Positions 7,433-14,116 of a stretch of DNA of 33,015 nt are shown here, in pieces. Origin of the DNA: Mycobacterium sp. Lineage in GTDB: Bacteria > Actinomycetota > Actinomycetes > Mycobacteriales > Mycobacteriaceae. Numbering within the stretch: position 1 is the stretch's first letter; every line of letters begins with the position of its first letter. Where the stretch lies: contig JARLGR010000258.1 of assembly GCA_031292665.1 (NCBI GenBank), forward strand, positions 1 through 33,015, in the 5' to 3' direction. Below the pieces are notes generated by a model. That model was not told the DNA's origin. It saw only the letters and a program-made list of their open reading frames with translations, and did no database searches. The translations under genes were made by a program, and so were the position numbers.

Positions 7433-7699
7433 ATGGAATCTAGCGTTCCTACAGAGTCCTGCAGTTATCCAACCAAGCTTGGCTGCCGAGACAGCCAAGG
7501 TGCTTGGCTGGAGGCTGCCGTGCTCATCGGACCCGCTGTAATCCTTCTCATTTCCGTGCTGCTGTCACGCTTTGGCTGGCTTTGGTTTTGCGCGCGTGTT
7601 GCAAAGCAACAGCCCCAGCAGGCGGCAGCAATTATCTCGGCCGCAGGCCGGCACTTCCCCTTTAAGCGGCCTCCGCTTCGACTGCCCTGGCACAAGTGA
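7433..7699 (+). CDS. Small putative membrane protein, 88 aa
   Basis: One hydrophobic segment at about residues 28-50 (AAVLIGPAVILLISVLL, then WLWF), followed by a Gln/Ala stretch and a basic C-terminus (KRPPLRLPWHK). ATG 7433 has AGAGG a few bases upstream. No family recognised. It is the first gene inside the left end of the island. A single-helix membrane protein beside a restriction system could be unrelated cargo. The ORF is short, so it may be spurious. Confidence 0.4.
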   Translation: MESSVPTESCSYPTKLGCRDSQGAWLEAAVLIGPAVILLISVLLSRFGWLWFCARVAKQQPQQAAAIISAAGRHFPFKRPPLRLPWHK

Positions 7700-7821
7700 C
7701 TGATGTCATCGAACACAAGTTCGATTTTGTCGGACCTCGGCCGTAGCTTGGCATCATGTCAAGCGACGCGCGTAGGTCGGGGTACCAAGATTGTCGTCCG
7801 GCCTCTGTAGATTTTTGAGTC

Positions 7822-8751
7822 ATGCAGCCAGTGACGACACCATCGCCGATTCAACGATTTGTTCACGGCGATGGCATCGAGGGAACGCGCCAGCTCGAAC
7901 CCGAGTCGGTCCATGCGGTCATCAGCGACATTCCGTACGGGATCGGAGCTGACGACTGGGATGTTCTGCATAACAACACGAACTCGGCATATCGAGGCGC
8001 GTCCCCTGCCCAGTTAAGGTCTGGCAGCACTTTCAAGAGCCGGGGCAAACCGATCAACGGTTGGTCCGCAGCTGACCGGGCTATCCCCCTCGAGTACCAA
8101 CAATGGTGTGCTCGCTGGGCGGCTGACTGGTACCGAGCCTTGAAGCCAGGCGGTAGTGCAATCGTCTTTGCAGGTAGGCGTTACTCGCACCGTCTTATCT
8201 CCGCGATGGAGGACGTTGGCTTCTCGCTCAAGGATCAACTTGCGTGGGTAAAGCCTAACGCGCCGCACCGCGCCCAGCGCCTAAGTGTTGTGTATGAACG
8301 TCGCGGAAATCTTGGCGCGGCTGAGCAGTGGGAGTCTTGGCGGCTCGGGAACCTCCGCCCCACTTTTGAACCAATCGTATGGTGCACCAAGCCATACCCG
8401 ATCGGCACCACGATCGCGGACAACGTGCTCAACTACGGTGTCGGCGCATACTCACCGGCGGCGATCCAAGCTGTCTCAGGCGATGTCAGCAACGTGCTGA
8501 AGACCGGCGGCACCCGCGAAGAAGGCGGGCTTCACCCCACTCAAAAACCGGAATCACTTATGAGGGCGCTCGTCGGGCTGGTTACAATTCCCGGGCAAGT
8601 CGTCTTGGATCCTTTTGCAGGCAGTGGAACAACCTTAGTTGCCGCGAAAAGTCTGGGGCGCGATTATATTGGCTTTGAGATTGATCAGGAATTTGCGCAA
8701 GTAGCAGATAAACGACTGCAGTCAACCGTCGAAATTAGGCAGTTGTGGTAG
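7822..8751 (+). CDS. Type II DNA adenine methyltransferase, HindIII-system type
   Basis: 309 aa of the N6/N4 amino-methyltransferase family. The catalytic motif IV is DIPYG at residues 36-40 near the N-terminus. The AdoMet-binding motif I DPFAGSGTT is at 263-271 near the C-terminus, followed by GFEID. This circular order (IV before I, target recognition between) marks the beta group. The central part carries LKPGGSAIVF and HPTQKPESL, normal for the family. It overlaps the next gene, a HindIII-like endonuclease, by 7 bases, so it should methylate the same site, predicted AAGCTT, to protect the host. No good ribosome site precedes ATG 7822. The AT-richer codons towards the 3' end suggest transfer from outside. 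Confidence 0.85.
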   Translation: MQPVTTPSPIQRFVHGDGIEGTRQLEPESVHAVISDIPYGIGADDWDVLHNNTNSAYRGASPAQLRSGSTFKSRGKPINGWSAADRAIPLEYQQWCARWAADWYRALKPGGSAIVFAGRRYSHRLISAMEDVGFSLKDQLAWVKPNAPHRAQRLSVVYERRGNLGAAEQWESWRLGNLRPTFEPIVWCTKPYPIGTTIADNVLNYGVGAYSPAAIQAVSGDVSNVLKTGGTREEGGLHPTQKPESLMRALVGLVTIPGQVVLDPFAGSGTTLVAAKSLGRDYIGFEIDQEFAQVADKRLQSTVEIRQLW

Positions 8752-9671
8752 AGGCGTCGGACCTTCAAATATTGCCCGATGACCTGTTGGTGCGCGCAAC
8801 CTGGATTCAGAAGATGCAAGCGGAAAGTGCTGACTTTATAGGCTCGACGCAAGCCGCAGAAAAGGCACTTGAAACCGAAATTGCAAATTCAGGCGCCAAA
8901 CCGCTGGTTGCTCATCTGCGGCTTTGTGGTGTTATCCCTGAGTTGTTTGACCACGATTCAACCCCGGAAAAGTTATATTCAAAATATACCGATGCGATCT
9001 TATGCGAAACATTCCGGTTTTTGGGATTAAACAGTGTCGTCATAACAGGACGGGCCGACGTCGCTGATGTGGAGGCAGTATCCACACCGCGCCACTACGA
9101 CCTGGTCGCTGACGCCAAGGCATTCCGGCTGACGCGGACCGCCAAGAATCAAAAAGACTTCAAGATCACAGCTCTGCACAAGTGGAAGTACGGAAAGAAG
9201 TATGCCACTGTCGTTTGCCCGATCTATCAATTGCCCAGCAATAAAAGCCAGATATACGAGCAGGCTACCTCCCTCGATGTCTGCATTCTGTCCTACTCGC
9301 ATCTCGCCACAATCGTCAACTATCAAGCAGCCGGACATGACGGTGACGAAGCTTTTCATGGCTTGCTGGATGCGGTGTCGACTATGAACCCCTCGTCGTC
9401 ATCAGTCGACTACTGGACAACCATAAATAAGGCATTGCTCGGAGTTAACAAGCACGTCATGCCAGACCTTTGGCGGCAGGAAAAGCTGGCCAACCTTGAA
9501 GGCATAGGGCACGCCAAGGTGGAAGGCTTAACTTATCTATCCGCTGAACGGACCCGCCTAATGAGCCTTACACACGACGAGGCTATAAGGCTGCTGGTGA
9601 CTATGAGGAAGATTGATGCGAGAGAAAAGTGGATAAAGGACCTTAAGGATAATCAGCTTCTATCCAAGTAA
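8745..9671 (+). CDS. HindIII-family type II restriction endonuclease
   Basis: 308 aa, near the ~300 aa of HindIII. The central block DLVADAKAFRLTRTAKNQKD (residues 119-138) matches, from memory, HindIII GLVADAKSFRLSRTAKNQKD almost residue for residue. Upstream, STPEKLYSKYTDAIL parallels STQEKLFSKAGDIVL, and ADVADV parallels GNAGDV. D123-A-K125 is the PD-(D/E)XK catalytic core. The enzyme should cut AAGCTT in unmodified DNA. GTG 8745 overlaps the methyltransferase stop by 7 bases, so endonuclease synthesis is coupled to the protective enzyme. Codon use is distinctly AT-richer (AAA, ATA, TTA) than in host genes. HindIII recognition is from recall and strong; specificity is inferred. Confidence 0.88.
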   Translation: MVEASDLQILPDDLLVRATWIQKMQAESADFIGSTQAAEKALETEIANSGAKPLVAHLRLCGVIPELFDHDSTPEKLYSKYTDAILCETFRFLGLNSVVITGRADVADVEAVSTPRHYDLVADAKAFRLTRTAKNQKDFKITALHKWKYGKKYATVVCPIYQLPSNKSQIYEQATSLDVCILSYSHLATIVNYQAAGHDGDEAFHGLLDAVSTMNPSSSSVDYWTTINKALLGVNKHVMPDLWRQEKLANLEGIGHAKVEGLTYLSAERTRLMSLTHDEAIRLLVTMRKIDAREKWIKDLKDNQLLSK

Positions 9672-9724
9672 GGATGGTTGCCACCGACTGCCGTGGCTTT
9701 GCATAACGGTATGCGCTTAGCGTG

Positions 9725-10783
9725 CTAGAGCACTTGATCGAGAATGGCCATCCGCCCGCCGATACCCATTCGCGAAGGTGGCGCGTTCGAGTCCACCCAG
9801 TCCTTCGCGAGAGCCATCAGAGTCGACTTTCCCAGCTCACGTGCGATGCGCACTTCGTGGGCGATCATGTTGGCGTTTGCGATTCGGATCATGTCCAGCG
9901 CGACGATGGCAGACGCGCCGTCAGTGTCCGGGCCATCGGTGAACATCGCCGCTTCCTCGTAATTCGCCTTGATCCGTAGGCGGTAGAGGTAGTCCAGCAT
10001 CGTGAACGGCCTCATCTTCGACTCAAACCCAGACCGCTCGTCGGCAGTTAAATTTGCGCTTGTGGGAAACGATGGCGTCTTCCGGGCCTTCTTACCCTGC
10101 GCGATACGCGCCTGCTCTTCGCTAAGCCAAAGCTTCTTCGCGGCAAGCGCTTTCTTCTCGCGTTCAAGCTTCAGCCGTTTCTCAACAGCGTCGTTCCTAG
10201 TACTCCGCAATGCAGTGGCGGCGATGTCCCAGCAGTTATCGGTGTCCACCGACGTCCATGTACTGAGGCTGGTGTCGACTGGCCTACCAGGCCCGTTTGC
10301 ATAGGCCAGTGCGTTCGACTTCGAGCCCGGCATAGCAGCGAATGAGAATGGCTCAACCGCCGACTTCCGATCTACCCAAAGAGCGCGGACCTGGCCTTGA
10401 GTCTTCGAGTGTTCCGTCGGTCGGGCGCGACCCTCGGCAACAATCAAGGCTTGTGTCGCTGCGTAGCCCACGTAGTAGGTCTGCACGCTGCCCCACGAGT
10501 TGGATAGTCGCACTAGTTCATCCTCCTCGAAGCGCGCGCCCAGATTCAGGATGAGTTCGGTTCCCCAGGCGCGGTTCAAGCATTTGGCTAGTTCGCTCAT
10601 GTCGACGGCAGGCGGGGCGGACGCACTAGCGGGGAAGGCGGAAGCGACCTTGCTGGCCAGTGCAGCCAAGGTCTGGTCGTCGTATGCAGGCCAGTACCCG
10701 AAACCGGCCAGCTGGGCGAAGGCTCTGAGGTAATGGGAGTGTGCGAGAAACGAACGTTGCAACTGCTCGATTTCCGGTGCCAC
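9725..10783 (-). CDS. Hypothetical cargo protein, 352 aa (HEPN-like C-terminus possible)
   Basis: GTG 10783 lies 17 bases after the integrase stop on the same strand, so it may be the last gene of the integrase transcript. There is no signal peptide or membrane helix. A Lys/Arg/Ala-rich coiled-coil-like segment (EKRLKLEREKKALAAKKLWL) lies near residues 205-225. The C-terminal ~90 residues (MLDYLYRLRIKANYEEA, then IVALDMIRIANANMIAHEVRIAREL) resemble the helical end of HEPN-like proteins with an R-x-x-x-N-Y signature. I do not recognise a named family. Between an integrase and a restriction system, on a phage satellite, an antiviral role is plausible but unproven. Confidence 0.6.
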   Translation of the reverse strand: MAPEIEQLQRSFLAHSHYLRAFAQLAGFGYWPAYDDQTLAALASKVASAFPASASAPPAVDMSELAKCLNRAWGTELILNLGARFEEDELVRLSNSWGSVQTYYVGYAATQALIVAEGRARPTEHSKTQGQVRALWVDRKSAVEPFSFAAMPGSKSNALAYANGPGRPVDTSLSTWTSVDTDNCWDIAATALRSTRNDAVEKRLKLEREKKALAAKKLWLSEEQARIAQGKKARKTPSFPTSANLTADERSGFESKMRPFTMLDYLYRLRIKANYEEAAMFTDGPDTDGASAIVALDMIRIANANMIAHEVRIARELGKSTLMALAKDWVDSNAPPSRMGIGGRMAILDQVL

Positions 10784-10799
10784 GCACCAAATGTTAGAG

Positions 10800-12152
10800 C
10801 TACGCCGTGTTGCTCCGCTTCCGGTCGAGCCGTGTCACGTTGCCGGAACGCGCTGCGACTCCTCGCCCAACCTTCGGTGCCGCTACTTCTTCCTCACGGA
10901 CGTAGTCGGCATAGGTGCTCAGGGTCAGCACGAAACTGGAGTGGCCGAGCCACTTGCTGACCTGCATCCAGTGCTCTCCGGCGCTGAGGTTCATCGTCGC
11001 GAAGGTGTGCCGCAGGTCGTGGAAGCGCACGGCACCCAAACCCAATGCCTTGCAGGCCGGTCGGAAGTAGTTGTCGTACAGGTTGTCGGCCACCACGGGC
11101 TTGGCCCAATCAAAGCTCGAGCGGCTGCGACGACCAGGAAACAACGGCGCGTGCGGGAACCTGTCCGCGAACGGGTGAACCGTAGCCAGGTAGTTGCGCA
11201 GCTCGTCGGCCAGCCACGACGCTAGAGGTACTACCCGATTGGTGCTGGCATCGGACTTAGGCGTTCCGGCGATCCACTGGCCACCTTCTCGCTTGGTGGT
11301 GCGGACAACTCGGATGCTGCCAACCGTGGCGGGGAGGGCAGACAGAGTGACATCTTGAACCTGCAAACCCTGAAGCTCGGCGGCACGAACGCCCGTGTGG
11401 GCGGCGAATAGGACCGCCAGCGCGTACACGTCGTTGCCCTTCTCACGGGTGACCCAGTCGGCTACCGACGCTACTTGGTTCGCGGTGAGCGGATGGTGCA
11501 CGAACGGCGCCTGTCCGATCGAGGAACGCCGCTTGGTCGTATGCCGACGACCGGCGATGACCGGGTTGCTCTGGATTGCCTGGTCGTCCTGCGCAGTGTC
11601 GAGGATACGCTTGAGCGTTCCGACGATGTGATTGACCGTCTTCGGCGAACGGGTGACCAGATTGGCAGCGGGCTTACGCTTCGGGTCGGGCGCTCCCCTG
11701 GTCACAAATGACCGCCGTTCGTGAGGAGCCAACAGAACCGCGCGGAAGGCCGTGACATCCGCCGTGGTGATGGAAGCGACTGGCTTGCTACCGAATACCG
11801 GCGCAATGTGGGTGCGATAGATCTTCTCGTAGCCCGAAATCGTACTGTCGTCGATGGTGCCGACCAGACTCTCCAAGTGCTGCTTGGCGTACTCCCCTAG
11901 AGGCCGATTTGCCTTTGCCTTGGCGCTAGACGGATCCACACCACGACCGCTCTCCAGCTGGTCCTCCACCTTGCGCAGGCGCGCCTTGGCCTTGCGCTCG
12001 GTCGGGAACGTCTCGGATGTCTGTCGGGTTTGGCCGGTAGGTGCACCAAACTCATCCCGCACGGGCTCGCGCCACCGAACCTGATAGCTGACTACGGGAT
12101 TGCCCTTGGCGTCCACCTTGCCCGTGGTGCGCTTACGAACCGTCGCGGCCAT
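10800..12152 (-). CDS. int: Tyrosine integrase
   Basis: 450 aa from ATG 12152. An N-terminal arm-binding domain (to about 75) is followed by a SAM-like core-binding domain (85-190) and the catalytic domain. Visible catalytic residues are R256 (TGVRAAEL), K299 (TPKS), H378 and R381 (HDLRH), H404 (GHSS) and nucleophile Y414 (LSTY). All are present, so the enzyme looks active. It should recombine attP with the tRNA-Lys 3' half and, with a directionality factor, excise the island. An in-frame TTG at 12185 is possible but the ATG is preceded by a GGTGGGG region. The start follows the 44-aa ORF stop by one base, indicating coupling. Unusually, the gene is 3 kb from either end of the island. Confidence 0.93.
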   Translation of the reverse strand: MAATVRKRTTGKVDAKGNPVVSYQVRWREPVRDEFGAPTGQTRQTSETFPTERKAKARLRKVEDQLESGRGVDPSSAKAKANRPLGEYAKQHLESLVGTIDDSTISGYEKIYRTHIAPVFGSKPVASITTADVTAFRAVLLAPHERRSFVTRGAPDPKRKPAANLVTRSPKTVNHIVGTLKRILDTAQDDQAIQSNPVIAGRRHTTKRRSSIGQAPFVHHPLTANQVASVADWVTREKGNDVYALAVLFAAHTGVRAAELQGLQVQDVTLSALPATVGSIRVVRTTKREGGQWIAGTPKSDASTNRVVPLASWLADELRNYLATVHPFADRFPHAPLFPGRRSRSSFDWAKPVVADNLYDNYFRPACKALGLGAVRFHDLRHTFATMNLSAGEHWMQVSKWLGHSSFVLTLSTYADYVREEEVAAPKVGRGVAARSGNVTRLDRKRSNTA

Positions 12153-12153
12153 G

Positions 12154-12288
12154 TCAGTTCGCCCCACCTTCCTGGTCGTCGTCAATCGGGCCAGGTATGT
12201 CTGCCATGCCTTCGCACGTCGGCTCTAGCCATTCGCCTTCCTGGTGGTCGTCCTCGGCGTTGGCCCTGCGGCCGTGTGGTTCGGTCAT
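12154..12288 (-). CDS. 44-aa acidic ORF between the two recombinases
   Basis: ATG 12288 overlaps the serine recombinase stop (TGATG), and its own stop TGA is one base before the integrase ATG, so it is sandwiched with no spacing. The peptide has about 13 acidic residues and no lysine (EDDHQEGEWLEP, then GPIDDDQEGG). There is no family match. The tight packing suggests it is translated and couples the three genes. A recombination-modulating role is a guess. It could instead serve only as a coupling peptide. Confidence 0.5.
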   Translation of the reverse strand: MTEPHGRRANAEDDHQEGEWLEPTCEGMADIPGPIDDDQEGGAN

Positions 12289-12947
12289 CACGCCACGCCC
12301 TCGCGCTCGAGAACACCGCGCACGGTGCTGTAACTCCATGTGTCACTTCGCGGTGCTGCGATGCCGTCGAAGTCCAAAGCCTTCGCGATGGCCTTGGTTC
12401 CCAAGCCGCGGCTGCGCAGCTGCACGATGCGACATATGGTGTCGCGGTCGATGGTGGACGGCTTGCCGAGCTGCTTGCCCGCCTGCCGCGCCTTGATGAG
12501 CCCTTGCTTGGTGCGCTTGGAGATGAGCTCCCTTTCCTCCTCGGCCACTAGAAGTCTGGCGTGCGCGATCAGTTGCGACACTGTGTCACTATCGGTTCCG
12601 TCAAGCCCAACGATGCGCCATCCCTCGGCCTTCGCGTCGGCGACCAGCTTTGCGCCGTCTGCCATGCTGCGGCTTGAGCGGTCAAGAGTGTTGACGACCA
12701 ACACATTTGCGATCCCAGCCTGGATCGCGCCCACAGCAGCAATGCGTCCGTACAACCTTTCGGTCTTGCGTCCGCTCATCACGTCGATGTGCAGGCCGAC
12801 CAGCTCCAGACCGTTGGACGCGCAGAACTGCTCGACCTGATCCCGTTGTGCCTCAAGACCATAACCATTCTCGGCCTGCCTGTTTGTCGAGACCCGTAGG
12901 TAGCCTATTGCTCTCGGTGCTTGGCACCCTGCGTTTGCTGTCCTCAT
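12288..12947 (-). CDS. Serine recombinase (resolvase/invertase family)
   Basis: 219 aa from ATG 12947, which has GGGAG about 6 bases upstream. The catalytic domain starts IGYLRVSTNRQ with nucleophile S20, followed by LEAQRDQVEQFC, DVMSGRKTERL and the arginine segment NTLDRSSRSM. The C-terminal ~50 residues are a helix-turn-helix (RSRGLGTKAIAKALDFDG, then YSTVRGVLER). Length and order fit small resolvase/invertases, not large phiC31-type integrases. It may resolve multimers of the replicating island or invert DNA; it is an unlikely integrase here because the tyrosine enzyme downstream fits the tRNA site. It is the first gene of a coupled recombinase operon. Confidence 0.9.
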   Translation of the reverse strand: MRTANAGCQAPRAIGYLRVSTNRQAENGYGLEAQRDQVEQFCASNGLELVGLHIDVMSGRKTERLYGRIAAVGAIQAGIANVLVVNTLDRSSRSMADGAKLVADAKAEGWRIVGLDGTDSDTVSQLIAHARLLVAEEERELISKRTKQGLIKARQAGKQLGKPSTIDRDTICRIVQLRSRGLGTKAIAKALDFDGIAAPRSDTWSYSTVRGVLEREGVA

Positions 12948-12975
12948 GTGCTCTCCCTGGTGTCGGTTGTGGCGG

Positions 12976-13010
12976 GTGACGAGCGTCACTCACCTCACCC
13001 ACTACTTATA
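12976..13010 (-). promoter_or_regulatory. Promoter and palindromic operator of the recombinase operon
   Basis: On the minus strand TATAAG (bases 13005-13010) is a good -10 hexamer. Downstream, between it and the start at 12947, lies a perfect palindrome GTGACG-AG-CGTCAC (12976-12989). A repressor bound there would block transcription of serine recombinase, 44-aa ORF and integrase together. No clear -35 seen. Confidence 0.5.
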
Positions 13011-13047
13011 GCCGACCCTTCTAGCTGCGCAGATAGGTCATTTCCGG

Positions 13048-13842
13048 TCATGGTCGGCGGTAACCCTTGTGCGGCGATTCGATGGCCTTCATCGCTCCGC
13101 TGGCCAGGTTCGCTTGGTTCGCCAGGCGTAGAGCGGCCTCGCCTGTGATGTGCCGCTCGCGTGGCTGAGGCACGCGCTCGCGGTCGCGTTCGCGCGGTTG
13201 AGGCTGTCGTGGCGACCCATCACCGAAAGACTCGGAGTCTTCTGACCATTTTGCCGAGTCCGATTCTGCGGGTGCGTAACCCAGGTCAACCATGGCGGGA
13301 GGGGCTGAGTCAAGGCCAGCTGAGTCGTACTCCGATGCAACACTCGATGACTCGCGAGGCGGTATGCCGCCGATGCTGTCAAACACCGTCTCGTAGGGCT
13401 TGGCGATGCCGATCTCCACTGTGGTCGTCGGCTGCATGCCAGCACGATCCAACGCGTCTCGGATGGCCCGTAGCTGCGTGTCAGGCGGTTTGGTGTCATC
13501 GAAGGCGAACTCAATCAGCTTGCTTACAAGTCGGTCTGACGCGTTCTGGACGCGCACCCGCGCCCGGTCGCGGACGTGCTTGGTAGCACCGCCATGGGTA
13601 CGGCAGACCGTACTGCCGCGTATCGCGTACTTCCTGCAGCGCTCGCCGTTCTTCTTGTGTCCAACGCATTGGTTCTCGGGATGCGCGGACAACTCGGCAT
13701 CGCGTCTAGGGGACGGCGGAGGCTTCTCCACCCACCCTGGCGGCCTGATGCGTTCAGCGTTCGATGCATCTACCTTCGCGGGAAGGTAGCCGCTCTCTAC
13801 GATCTCCGCGTCGATAATCTCGCCCTCGTCATAAGCGGTCAT
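13048..13842 (-). CDS. HGG zinc-motif phage protein (terminase small subunit-like)
   Basis: 264 aa. ATG 13842 has AGGAGA about 8 bases upstream. Residues 59-83 form a C-x9-C-x10-C-x2-H zinc-binding arrangement ending CRTHGGATKHVRDRA, a signature common in phage and island proteins annotated as small terminase-like or DNA-binding. A helical part follows (RLVSKLIEFAFD, then LRAIRDALDRAGM). The C-terminal half is disordered and rich in Ser, Pro, Arg and Glu, including PQPRERDRERVPQPRER. If it is a small terminase it could redirect a helper phage's packaging machine to the island DNA, as in other satellites; this is inference. Its neighbour upstream is the replication protein, across the iteron region. 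Confidence 0.6.
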   Translation of the reverse strand: MTAYDEGEIIDAEIVESGYLPAKVDASNAERIRPPGWVEKPPPSPRRDAELSAHPENQCVGHKKNGERCRKYAIRGSTVCRTHGGATKHVRDRARVRVQNASDRLVSKLIEFAFDDTKPPDTQLRAIRDALDRAGMQPTTTVEIGIAKPYETVFDSIGGIPPRESSSVASEYDSAGLDSAPPAMVDLGYAPAESDSAKWSEDSESFGDGSPRQPQPRERDRERVPQPRERHITGEAALRLANQANLASGAMKAIESPHKGYRRP

Positions 13843-13908
13843 GCTGCAGATCTCCTATCCACTAACTGCTCCATGGGGTCGTTGGCTGGTGCTCTCCTGC
13901 GTGTTTCG

Positions 13909-14091
13909 TATACCTGCGATACCTGCCTGCTCCCTAAAGGGTCGCAGGCATGGCAGGCATAGAAGGCAATCCGAAGGGATGGGCCGGAAACCATGCCTGA
14001 CCTGGCACGACTATCCCTTCGGCGGAGTTCGCAGGGATACCGCAGGGATCGCAGGCATGGCCTATCCCTTCGACCGAAAATCGAAGGGATA
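13909..14091. other. Iteron-rich putative replication origin
   Basis: Non-coding gap after the primase-helicase gene. The octamer GCAGG(C/G/T)AT occurs at 13910-13917(-), 13919-13926(-), 13944-13951(+), 13953-13960(+), 14031-14038(+), 14042-14049(+) and 14051-14058(+), mostly on a 9-bp period, with a partial copy at 13993-13999(-). CGAAGGGAT occurs at 13972-13980(+) and 14013-14021(-). A perfect 11-bp inverted repeat TATCCCTTCGA/TCGAAGGGATA lies at 14063-14073 and 14081-14091. This is the expected architecture of a replicon origin. Confidence 0.65.
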
Positions 14092-14116
14092 CAGGCGAAC
14101 CGCTCGCGAGCACCGG

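Noticed and set aside
9770..9800. T-arm-like GGTGG/CCACC with TTCGAGT loop
   Set aside because: No acceptor or anticodon arm nearby; it lies in the C-terminal codons of the 352-aa gene, so it is chance similarity.
13909..14091. CRISPR array
   Set aside because: Units are only 8-11 bp, occur in both orientations and have no uniform unique spacers; iterons explain them better.
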